Assembly: GCA_013335845.1 (NCBI GenBank)
Contig: JAAXUU010000102.1
Location: forward strand, 1 to 5,878
Origin: Actinomycetota bacterium
GTDB lineage: Bacteria; Actinomycetota; Coriobacteriia; Coriobacteriales; RUG844
Direction of reading: 5' to 3'
Length of the DNA: 5,878 bases
A program made the position numbers and the translations under genes. Shown piece after piece: positions 1 through 5,279 of this stretch (position 1 is the stretch's first letter; each line of letters begins with the position of its first letter). The notes beneath the pieces were generated by a model. It saw only the letters and a program-made list of their open reading frames with translations, was not told the DNA's origin and made no database searches.

Positions 1-31
1 CCCCGGTAAGAGGCATCTACAAAAATCGCTA

Positions 32-107
32 TGGTGGTCGGAGACGGACTTGAACCGCCGGCACGTGGATTTTCAGTCCACTGCTCTACCAACTGAGCTA
101 CCCGACC
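32..107 (-). tRNA. tRNA-Phe (anticodon GAA)
   Basis: Read on the minus strand this is a complete 76-nt cloverleaf. The 7-bp acceptor stem (GGTCGGG with TCCGACC) ends in a G-U pair. The D stem is GCTC/GAGC with GG in its loop. The anticodon stem GTGGA/TCCAC encloses the loop CTGAAAA, which gives anticodon GAA for phenylalanine. The variable loop has 5 nt, and the T stem GGCGG/CCGTC (one G-U pair) carries the loop TTCAAGT. The 3' CCA is encoded in the DNA (32-34). It delivers phenylalanine at UUU and UUC codons. It has its own promoter just upstream and no other tRNA is visible in the window. The 31 bases beyond its 3' end are too few to show a terminator. Confidence 0.97.
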
Positions 108-121
108 AGGCGCGAAAACAA

Positions 122-149
122 ATTCTAACATTAAGAGAAGATAGGTCAA
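122..149 (-). promoter_or_regulatory. sigma70-type promoter of tRNA-Phe
   Basis: On the minus strand, a -35 box TTGACC (149-144, 5 of 6 consensus matches) and a -10 box TAGAAT (127-122, 5 of 6) are separated by 16 bases. Transcription would begin near 115, a few bases before the mature tRNA 5' end at 107, as is usual for a singly transcribed tRNA. An A-rich run on the minus strand lies just upstream of the -35 box (about 156-166) and could act as an UP element. I see no clear terminator for the upstream membrane-protein gene between 128 and 250, so some read-through into the tRNA is possible. Confidence 0.75.
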
Positions 150-250
150 GTAAAAACTTTTTTTTCTCGCTCAATAACACGTGTTTCGAAATGCACGGTT
201 GATTTCGGCCGTCGACTTGACTTCCGACGCATTCTTCGAGGTTGAAAAAG

Positions 251-622
251 CTAGTAGTTCATCATACCACCAAAACTCGCAGCGAACATGGCCCAACAGG
301 CGACTGCCATGGCACAGGAGAGAATGGCCATGATCACCGCGACGATGATCCCGAGGATGAGGGCTTTTCTTGCCTTGATAGGCGCGATATTCCTCCAGCA
401 GAACCAACATGTTATCGGAATCAGGATATTACCGAAAATCGTGAGGATAATAACGTAAGCTTTTTCAGCGGTCGTCAATTCTTCATTTGCAAAGGGTGTT
501 TGCATGGGAATTTGTGACGGGTACGCCGGCGCAGCTGCTTGCGCCTGTGGAATATAATTCTGGACAGGCGGGTAAGAAGCCTGGTCCGGTACTGGCGTCG
601 GGGGAGTAGCTTGCTCGTCCAC
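251..622 (-). CDS. small two-helix membrane protein with Pro/Gln/Ala-rich N-terminus, function unknown
   Basis: This encodes 123 residues from the GTG start at 622. An in-frame ATG lies five codons upstream (637), but a strong ribosome-binding site AAAGGAG (minus strand 634-628) overlaps that ATG's own second to fourth codons and stands 5 bases before the GTG, so GTG is the better start. Residues 1-50 are low in charge and rich in Pro, Gln, Ala and Tyr, and look disordered. Two hydrophobic segments follow, at about 55-76 (containing CWFCW) and 87-115, joined by a short basic loop (RNIAPIKARK). No signal peptide or catalytic motif is visible. Proline-rich tail plus two C-terminal helices is common among small actinobacterial envelope proteins, but I cannot name the family. 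It stands alone, divergent from the 39-aa peptide gene, with tRNA-Phe downstream on the same strand. Confidence 0.8.
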   Translation of the reverse strand: MDEQATPPTPVPDQASYPPVQNYIPQAQAAAPAYPSQIPMQTPFANEELTTAEKAYVIILTIFGNILIPITCWFCWRNIAPIKARKALILGIIVAVIMAILSCAMAVACWAMFAASFGGMMNY

Positions 623-627
623 GACAA

Positions 628-634
628 CTCCTTT
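628..634 (-). promoter_or_regulatory. ribosome-binding site that selects the GTG start at 622
   Basis: The minus strand reads AAAGGAG, then 5 bases, then GTG. The site lies inside the reading frame that would start at the upstream ATG (637), and no comparable site precedes that ATG. Confidence 0.7.
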
Positions 635-671
635 CATCGGAATTTTCTACGTTGGGTTTGCGGTCATGGGT

Positions 672-677
672 AGTATA
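672..677 (-). promoter_or_regulatory. possible -10 box for the two-helix membrane protein gene
   Basis: The minus strand carries TATACT (5 of 6 matches to TATAAT), which would start transcription near 665 and leave a leader of about 43 nt. The -35 region is poor: the best hexamer, TCGACG, is 19 bases away. The promoter may therefore be weak or activator-dependent. One inverted TCGGTCG pair (680-711) covers exactly where the -35 box should be. Confidence 0.35.
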
Positions 678-679
678 TC

Positions 680-711
680 TCGGTCGCTATTGGAAACGTC
701 GAAACGACCGA
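680..711. repeat. inverted repeat TCGGTCG - 18 nt - CGACCGA (candidate operator)
   Basis: There is a perfect 7-bp inverted repeat, TCGGTCG at 680-686 and CGACCGA at 705-711. It lies immediately upstream of the leftward -10 box and overlaps its expected -35 position. The same 7-mer recurs as a second inverted pair 60-120 bases away. The centre-to-centre spacing (25 bp) is about two and a half helical turns. An operator role is inferred from position and repetition only. Confidence 0.4.
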
Positions 712-773
712 TACTGTAATATTCCCGTTTGGAACAGGCAAAGTAATTCGGATATTACCGACTTGAGTGGTTC

Positions 774-827
774 TTCGGTCGCGGGCAGGTCGATAGTCGG
801 TCACTAAGCGTTCATCAGACGACCGAA
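774..827. repeat. inverted repeat TTCGGTCG - 38 nt - CGACCGAA (candidate operator)
   Basis: There is a perfect 8-bp inverted repeat, TTCGGTCG at 774-781 and CGACCGAA at 820-827, with a partial copy TCGGTC between them at 797-802. It sits upstream of the rightward promoter's -35 box (852), where an activator or a looping repressor could bind. It shares its core with the pair at 680-711. Confidence 0.4.
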
Positions 828-840
828 TTCGCGTTCTGTG

Positions 841-880
841 AAAAAAAGAACCTGACAGGGGCGCATTTAGCGGGTACTAT
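841..880 (+). promoter_or_regulatory. sigma70-type promoter with A-tract for the 39-aa peptide gene
   Basis: The -35 box CTGACA (852-857, 5 of 6 matches) and the -10 box TACTAT (875-880, 4 of 6) are separated by the ideal 17 bases. A run of seven A residues (841-847) just upstream resembles an UP element. Transcription would start near 887, giving a leader of about 70 nt before the ATG at 960. The -35 box abuts a 5-bp inverted repeat (833-837 and 847-851). Confidence 0.65.
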
Positions 881-959
881 AGTAGAAGTATGATTTTGCT
901 TGGTACCTGTGTAAATAGTTTCGCTGCAGGGGCGAGGCGCAGTTCAAATGGAGGACAGG

Positions 960-1079
960 ATGATAGACATTTTTGGACTTCTAATTCCAACGTGGATACT
1001 ATTCGTTGTATTGGCACTCATTGTAATTCTGATTCTGGTCTTTATCGCTAAAGGCTTTATCAAAGAGATGAAAAAGTAA
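960..1079 (+). CDS. 39-residue single-helix membrane peptide, function unknown
   Basis: The protein begins MIDIFGLLIPTW and ends in KGFIKEMKK. About residues 5-30 form one uninterrupted hydrophobic stretch of Leu, Ile, Val and Phe, followed by a basic tail. That predicts one transmembrane helix with a cytoplasmic C-terminus (positive-inside rule). The ribosome-binding site GGAGG (950-954) is 5 bases before the ATG. An in-frame ATG at 948 overlaps that site and is less likely. The gene has its own promoter (852-880) and is followed by a hairpin and a terminator, so it appears to be a monocistronic unit. Possible roles include a small regulator of a membrane complex, a type I toxin-like peptide or a stress-induced peptide. 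Nothing in the sequence decides between them, and I see no obvious antisense RNA promoter that would support a type I toxin. It is too short for usual ORF cut-offs. Confidence 0.75.
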   Translation: MIDIFGLLIPTWILFVVLALIVILILVFIAKGFIKEMKK

Positions 1080-1089
1080 CTTTTTCATC
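1067..1089 (+). repeat. perfect 10-bp inverted repeat with the stop codon as loop
   Basis: GATGAAAAAG (1067-1076) and CTTTTTCATC (1080-1089) are perfect complements separated only by TAA (1077-1079), the stop codon of the 39-aa peptide. The transcript could form a hairpin spanning the last codons. It is A-U rich and has a 3-nt loop, so it is weaker than the G+C-rich terminator that follows. Confidence 0.6.
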
Positions 1090-1104
1090 GAGTGAAATTA
1101 TGAG

Positions 1105-1142
1105 CACCCTCGCGGTTCGCATCTGCGGGGGTGTTGTGTTTT
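1105..1142 (+). terminator. rho-independent terminator after the 39-aa peptide gene
   Basis: An 11-bp stem with two G-U pairs (1105-1115 with 1123-1133) and a 7-nt loop (1116-1122) is followed by the U-rich tail TTGTGTTTT (1134-1142). It begins 26 bases after the stop codon and separates the peptide gene from the sortase. Confidence 0.8.
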
Positions 1143-1177
1143 CTCGGCAGGATGCCACGCTTGTGATGTAGGTGTTT

Positions 1178-1183
1178 TATACT
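1178..1183 (+). promoter_or_regulatory. likely -10 box of the sortase gene (possibly also serving purF)
   Basis: TATACT (5 of 6 matches) lies between the preceding terminator and the sortase. It would give a start near 1190 and a leader of about 45 nt. No good -35 box exists at 17 bases; the best is ATGCCA (1152-1157), 20 bases away. Because a terminator ends just before it, some promoter must lie between 1143 and 1234, and this is the best candidate. Confidence 0.45.
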
Positions 1184-1197
1184 ATGTGAACGTTTCG

Positions 1198-1218
1198 GAG
1201 TTCTATTTCTGAGTTCTA
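1198..1218. repeat. 8-bp direct repeat GAGTTCTA in the sortase leader
   Basis: GAGTTCTA occurs at 1198-1205 and again at 1211-1218 with a 13-base period, between the putative -10 box and the sortase ribosome-binding site. It may be a regulator site or chance. Confidence 0.35.
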
Positions 1219-1234
1219 CAAGAAAGGTACCGCC

Positions 1235-2110
1235 ATGAGCGCGCGCGGTAAAGACAAACAAAAACCTTCGCAGGTGACCGCCACGGGTAGGTCAGGTAAT
1301 CACACTATGTCCCCGACGCGGGGTATCGCGCTCTCGAATGTATTGCTTGTCATCGGCGTAGTATTGTTCTTGTCAGCCGCAGGCGGGCTCGCGTACGTCG
1401 GACTGCAGTATTATCAGGGTGAGCGTCAATACGATTCCCTCGCAAAATATGCCATGTCCGGAGAGATCGCCGATACAACCGCCGAGGTTACAGTCGAAGC
1501 GGAAGATGATTACACGATCCAAGTCGATTGGCAGGCGCTTCTCGAGATCAACCCCGATATCGTCGCCTGGATCCGGATACCGAACACCAACGTCGACTAT
1601 CCCGTTGTCCAGACCACCGACAATGATTACTATCTCGAGCAGACATTCGACGGTACCGGTAATCGTTACGGCTGTATTTTCCTCGATTATCAGAGTTCAT
1701 CGGATTTCTCGGATTTGCACAGCATCATCTATGGGCATAATATGCGAAACGGTGGTATGTTCCACGACTTGGTCTCGTACACCGAGGAATCCTATTTCAC
1801 GGATCATCCCTATATTTTGATTGCATCGCCGAGCGGAGAGACGAAGCGCCTTAAAATAATCGCCGCTTACGTTGCATCGGGAAATGAAGCACTTCGACAG
1901 ACCCAGTTCGCTGATGCCGATGAATTCCACTCCTTTGTGCAGACGGCACTCGACCGTTGCCCGTATTCCTTGGATCTCGCTGTCGAAGATGTGGGCCATC
2001 TGTATACGTTTGCGACATGTAGCTACCAATTCGACGGCGCGCGAACGCTTGTGCACGCCGTGGAAGTAGATAAAGACGGTACTATTATCAAAAATGATTC
2101 ACAGGCATGA
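1235..2110 (+). CDS. class B-type sortase, membrane-anchored transpeptidase
   Basis: The product has 291 residues. A basic cytoplasmic N-terminus (1-32) is followed by one membrane anchor (about 33-58), a variable linker and an extracellular sortase domain (about 98-280). The domain opens with ALLEINPDIVAWIRIPNT, the usual class B entry. The catalytic triad is visible as His168 in YGHNM, Cys262 in FATCSY and Arg270 in GAR. Sortases cleave a C-terminal sorting signal after Thr through a Cys thioester and join the substrate to the cell wall or to a pilin. No sorting-signal protein lies in the window, so the substrate is unknown and this may be a housekeeping or orphan enzyme. The ATG is preceded by AAAGG at 7 bases. 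purF follows 53 bases downstream with no clear terminator between, so co-transcription is possible without any functional link. Confidence 0.92.
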   Translation: MSARGKDKQKPSQVTATGRSGNHTMSPTRGIALSNVLLVIGVVLFLSAAGGLAYVGLQYYQGERQYDSLAKYAMSGEIADTTAEVTVEAEDDYTIQVDWQALLEINPDIVAWIRIPNTNVDYPVVQTTDNDYYLEQTFDGTGNRYGCIFLDYQSSSDFSDLHSIIYGHNMRNGGMFHDLVSYTEESYFTDHPYILIASPSGETKRLKIIAAYVASGNEALRQTQFADADEFHSFVQTALDRCPYSLDLAVEDVGHLYTFATCSYQFDGARTLVHAVEVDKDGTIIKNDSQA

Positions 2111-2163
2111 TGCGAGTTCGCACTATGTGCTGTTTGAAAGTTTCGACACTATAAGGCAGGGAC

Positions 2164-3624
2164 ATGGAACAAGACAACGAGTTGCTCGAGAGTATCGACA
2201 AGATGGAAGAAGCGTGCGGAGTATTCGGGATCTACGCTCCGGGAGAAGATGTCTCGCGCATGACCTACTTCGGGTTGCATGCGCTTCAACACCGCGGGCA
2301 GGAATCTGCAGGCATCGCTGTGGGCGATAATACCTCGGTCACCGTCTTCAAGGACCTGGGGCTTGTTCCTCAGATATTCAAGGATTCCGACCTCAATGCC
2401 CTTACCGGCCATGTCGCAATAGGCCACACCCGCTACTCGACGAGTGGCGGCAGCTCCTCATGGGAATACGCCCAACCACATCTGAGTGCTATCGGAGAAA
2501 CGATTATCGCTTTGGCGCATAACGGGACCTTGGTGAACTCGAATAAGCTCCGTGCTGAACTCATCACGCGCAACATCTCGTTTCGGAGCACATCGGACAG
2601 CGAGGTTGCAGCTAAGCTCATCGGGTATTTCACCCAGGAGACCAATCATATGCGCGAAGGTATCCGCCTTACGATGGAGCTCCTGGAAGGCGCTTATGCG
2701 ATGGTGGTCATCACCGCCGAGGCGCTGTACGCTTTTCGCGACCCGAATGGCATCCGTCCTCTCTCGATCGGCAAGCTCCCCGATGACCGTGGTTGGGTTA
2801 TTGCGAGTGAGACATGCGCGTTCGATATCGTCGGGGCGGAATTCGTGCGCGACGTAGAGCCCGGTGAGATCATCCGTGTGAACAAGGACGGTCTTGTCGC
2901 CGAACAAGCGGTACCGGCGCAGAGGCGCTCACTTTGCATATTCGAACATGTCTATTTCGCGCGTCCCGATTCGATATTCGACGGATACAGCGTATACGCA
3001 GCTCGGCTTGAAATGGGTCGTCAGCTTGCGCGAGAAGCACCGGTAGATGCCGATTTGGTGATCGGTGTGCCCGACTCGGGCGTGCCGAGCGCAGTCGGTT
3101 ATGCGCAGGAGAGTGGCATTCCTTTCGATACCGGACTTGTGAAAAACCGTTATGTCGGGCGGACGTTCATCCAGCCGACGCAGGCCTTAAGGAAACTCGG
3201 GGTCCGTCTCAAGCTCAATCCGCTAAAGGAGATCATCGCGGGCAAGCGCCTGATCGTCGTCGATGACTCCATCGTGCGTGGAACCACATCGAAGCAGATC
3301 GTCCAGATGCTACGCGACGCGGGTGCTACCGAGGTTCATATGCGCGTAGTTTCACCTGAGGTCCGCTTTCCCTGCTTCTACGGTATCGATACCGATACGC
3401 AGGACCAACTCATAGCAGCGAACAAATCCACCGAGGAGATCCGCGAGCACCTAGGTGCCGACTCTCTTGCATATATCTCACTCGAAGGTCTTGTCAACAG
3501 CGTCAAGGCTGCACATCCCGGGTTCTGCTCTGCATGCTTCGACGGTAAATACCCTGTGGGAATCCCCGAGGCTCTTTGCAAGAACAGCTTTTTGGAGGGA
3601 CAGGGCCCGAAACCCTGCGAATAA
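2164..3624 (+). CDS. purF: amidophosphoribosyltransferase (glutamine PRPP amidotransferase)
   Basis: This enzyme makes 5-phosphoribosylamine from PRPP and glutamine, the committed first step of de novo purine synthesis, in the cytoplasm. The 486 residues are the usual length. Residues 1-17 are a propeptide, and maturation exposes Cys18 (in EEACGVFG) as the N-terminal nucleophile of the class II glutaminase domain. That domain also shows HRGQESAGI, GHTRYST and AHNGTLVN. The C-terminal phosphoribosyltransferase domain has the PRPP loop VVDDSIVRGTT (about 365-375). Cys258, Cys404, Cys455 and Cys458 match the four [4Fe-4S] ligands of the Bacillus subtilis type, so this is the oxygen-sensitive, propeptide-bearing form. 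Family enzymes are inhibited by AMP and GMP. A modest ribosome-binding site, AAGG, lies 7 bases before the ATG. No purine riboswitch fits the 53-base gap upstream. purM follows after 31 bases. Confidence 0.97.
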   Translation: MEQDNELLESIDKMEEACGVFGIYAPGEDVSRMTYFGLHALQHRGQESAGIAVGDNTSVTVFKDLGLVPQIFKDSDLNALTGHVAIGHTRYSTSGGSSSWEYAQPHLSAIGETIIALAHNGTLVNSNKLRAELITRNISFRSTSDSEVAAKLIGYFTQETNHMREGIRLTMELLEGAYAMVVITAEALYAFRDPNGIRPLSIGKLPDDRGWVIASETCAFDIVGAEFVRDVEPGEIIRVNKDGLVAEQAVPAQRRSLCIFEHVYFARPDSIFDGYSVYAARLEMGRQLAREAPVDADLVIGVPDSGVPSAVGYAQESGIPFDTGLVKNRYVGRTFIQPTQALRKLGVRLKLNPLKEIIAGKRLIVVDDSIVRGTTSKQIVQMLRDAGATEVHMRVVSPEVRFPCFYGIDTDTQDQLIAANKSTEEIREHLGADSLAYISLEGLVNSVKAAHPGFCSACFDGKYPVGIPEALCKNSFLEGQGPKPCE

Positions 3625-3642
3625 ACACATCTCACGTTCGTC

Positions 3643-3648
3643 AAGGAG
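3643..3648 (+). promoter_or_regulatory. ribosome-binding site that fixes the purM start
   Basis: AAGGAG ends 7 bases before the ATG at 3656. The frame is open upstream to 3455 inside purF, but that extension has no such site and overlaps purF, so the shorter start is correct. Confidence 0.85.
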
Positions 3649-3655
3649 AAACTAC

Positions 3656-4732
3656 ATGTCTGAAATCACATATAAGGAAGCCGGCGTCGACACACAGGAA
3701 GGCGCGCGTGCTGTAGATGCGATCCGCGATGCTGTGAAATCGACCTATCGTGACGAAGTCGTTGGTGATATTGGCGGTTTCGGGGGCTTGTTCTCGGCTG
3801 CCGCATTGAAGAACATGCAGGAGCCCTTGCTTGTCTCGGGCACCGACGGCGTGGGCACCAAACTCGCGCTTGCCCAGCGCTTCGACAGGCATGACACGGT
3901 GGGTATCGACTTGGTGGCCATGTGTGCGAACGATATCCTGGCATGTGGAGCCGAGCCGCTGTTCTTCCTCGACTATGTTGCAATCGGCAAGCTCGATTCG
4001 GGGCACGTCGCCCGCATCGTCGGCGGAATCGCCGAGGGTTGCCGTCAAGCCGGATGTGCGCTTATCGGCGGAGAGATGGCGGAGCATCCGGGAGTCATGG
4101 CGGAAGACGATTACGACCTGAGCGGTTTTTGTGTGGGCGTTGTCGACAAGCCGAAAATGCTCAACCTAGAAAACGTATGTGAAGGCGATGCGATCCTAGG
4201 GCTTGCGAGCTCCGGTGTACACAGCAATGGATTCAGCCTCGTCCGGCGTGCGTTGACCGACGGCGCCGACGATGACACCCTCCTCGCATCACGCGAGGAC
4301 TTGGGCGGTCTCTCGCTGGTTGATGCCCTCCTCGCGCCGACGCGCATTTACGTGCGCTCGATTCTCGGTCTGCTCGCATCAGGTGCTCCCGTTCACGCGC
4401 TCGCCCATATCACCGGTGGAGGTATCACCGAGAACCTCGACCGAGCGCTTCCGCGCGGTTTGGATGCCGCGGTTGTTGCTGGGACATGGGCCATTCCGCC
4501 GGTCATCACCTATGTGGTGGATGCGGCCGGACTGTCGCAGGAACAAGCTCTCAGGACATTCAACATGGGTATCGGCATGGCTGTTATCTGCGACCCGAGT
4601 GATGCGGCGGCCATAAAGGAAACACTCGAGTTACACGGTGAACGCGTTTTCGAGATAGGTACCATCATAGCGTCGGATGAAGGACGAGACGCGAAAGGCA
4701 AAGTCGTCTACCGTGATCAAGTAGGGGCATAG
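3656..4732 (+). CDS. purM: phosphoribosylformylglycinamidine cyclo-ligase (AIR synthetase)
   Basis: PurM closes the imidazole ring, converting FGAM and ATP to AIR, ADP and phosphate (fifth step to IMP), in the cytoplasm as a homodimer. The product is 358 residues, normal for the family. Family landmarks are in order: GTDGVGTKL (62-70), the DLVAMCANDILACGAEP block (85-101), GGEMAEHPG (138-146; the family also uses GGETAEMPG), ASSGVHSNGFSLVR (184-197), HITGGGITENL (251-261) and FNMGIGM (302-308). The N-terminal half is the ATP-binding AIRS domain and the C-terminal half the AIRS-C domain. It follows purF by 31 bases and precedes purN by one base, so the three form an operon. Codon use and G+C match purF. 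The next step's enzyme (purE/purK) and the preceding FGAM synthetase are not in the window. Confidence 0.97.
   Translation: MSEITYKEAGVDTQEGARAVDAIRDAVKSTYRDEVVGDIGGFGGLFSAAALKNMQEPLLVSGTDGVGTKLALAQRFDRHDTVGIDLVAMCANDILACGAEPLFFLDYVAIGKLDSGHVARIVGGIAEGCRQAGCALIGGEMAEHPGVMAEDDYDLSGFCVGVVDKPKMLNLENVCEGDAILGLASSGVHSNGFSLVRRALTDGADDDTLLASREDLGGLSLVDALLAPTRIYVRSILGLLASGAPVHALAHITGGGITENLDRALPRGLDAAVVAGTWAIPPVITYVVDAAGLSQEQALRTFNMGIGMAVICDPSDAAAIKETLELHGERVFEIGTIIASDEGRDAKGKVVYRDQVGA
4723..4727 (+). promoter_or_regulatory. purN ribosome-binding site inside the end of purM
   Basis: AGGGG lies 6 bases before the purN ATG and within the last codons of purM. The purM stop and the purN start are one base apart, an arrangement that usually gives translational coupling. 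Confidence 0.65.
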
Positions 4733-4733
4733 C

Positions 4734-5279
4734 ATGGGTATCAAGCTGGGCGTTCTCATCTCCGGTGGCGGTACCAATCTGCAAGCTCTAATCGACGCTA
4801 TCGTCGCGCGGGAGCTGGACGCTAGCATCGAGATCGTCATCTCGAGCAAGGAAGATGCGTACGGGTTGAAACGCGCCGTGGCCGCAGGTATCCCGACGAT
4901 GGCGCTTTCGCGCGAAGTATACAAGGATTCCCGTCAAGCTGACGAGATAATCGCTTCGGAGCTACGTCGCGCAGGTTGCGACTACGTGGTCATGGCCGGT
5001 TATATGCGCATGGTGACCGAGCCGATCCTGCTCGCATTCGAGAATCGCGTCATCAACATCCATCCGGCCTTGCTGCCGAGTTTCCCAGGTGCACATGGCA
5101 TCGCAGATGCCTTCAATGCAGGGGTTAAAGTGACGGGGGTCACTGTCCACTTCGCCGACCACGAATATGACAAGGGACCAACTCAAAGACCTCGCTCTTC
5201 CAGATGCACCCGGCATCTACCGGTTCGTCGATACAACCGGAAGTGTGCTGTATGTCGGAAAGGCGACATCTCTTCGTGA
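4734..5279 (+). pseudogene. purN: phosphoribosylglycinamide formyltransferase, 3' end replaced
   Basis: PurN transfers a formyl group from 10-formyl-tetrahydrofolate to GAR (third step to IMP). Residues 1-149 are a good match: LGVLISGGGTNLQALIDAI (5-23), VVMAGYMRM (85-93), the catalytic NIHPALLPSFPG with Asn108 and His110, GVTVHF, and HEYDKGP with catalytic Asp146. After Pro149 the family expects IIAQ-type sequence and roughly 50 more residues forming the C-terminal strand and helices. Instead the frame reads 32 basic, protein-unlike residues (Thr150 to Ser181) that are an out-of-frame translation of the UvrC-like gene. The short TQRP after GP imitates the expected IIAQRP by chance. The gene is therefore cut at about 5181. 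It is probably complete in the real organism, with the break due to a chimeric join (see junction entry). Confidence 0.9.
5166..5183. other. junction 1: purN joined to a UvrC-like gene
   Basis: Codons TAT GAC AAG GGA CCA are expected PurN sequence (YDKGP). The same bases, read one frame over from 5167, give ATG ACA AGG GAC CA, which continues smoothly as a UvrC-like N-terminus (MTRDQLKDL). The join therefore lies in up to about 15 bases compatible with both genes, which points to a microhomology-mediated or assembly join. No ribosome-binding site, inverted repeat or target duplication is present. Confidence 0.75.

Larger units (their letters stand above)
638..947. other. divergent intergenic region, about 300 bases without a gene
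   Basis: This region separates the minus-strand membrane protein from the plus-strand 39-aa peptide. It holds a weak leftward -10 box (672-677), two inverted pairs of the motif TCGGTCG (680-711 and 774-827), a 5-bp inverted repeat GTTCT/AGAAC (833-837 and 847-851) and a good rightward promoter (841-880). It is visibly more A+T-rich than the purine genes. I see no open frame here with both a ribosome-binding site and protein-like composition. Confidence 0.7.

Noticed and set aside
171..517. Other open frames antisense to or overlapping the two-helix membrane protein
   Set aside because: Compositions are unprotein-like (His/Arg/Asp-rich), with no ribosome-binding sites. They are shadows of the gene at 251-622.
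890..1050. ATG at 890 opening a ~50-codon frame across the 39-aa peptide gene
   Set aside because: No good ribosome-binding site, an irregular Ser/Asn/Cys-rich product, and it overlaps the better-supported peptide in another frame.
2111..2163. Promoter, riboswitch or terminator in the sortase-purF gap
   Set aside because: TATAAG at 2150-2155 has no -35 partner and would start transcription almost at the ATG. GCAC/GTGC (2120-2130) is only a 4-bp stem, and there is no room for a purine riboswitch.
3455..3655. N-terminal extension of purM into purF
   Set aside because: The extension has purF-antiphase composition and no ribosome-binding site. The ATG at 3656 with AAGGAG matches the usual PurM start and length.
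5150..5279. A genuine PurN-GIY-YIG fusion or a programmed +1 frameshift linking the two
   Set aside because: The two frames overlap, but PurN would lack its C-terminal third and the UvrC part is itself truncated 200 bases later. There is no slippery site or stimulatory structure that I can see.
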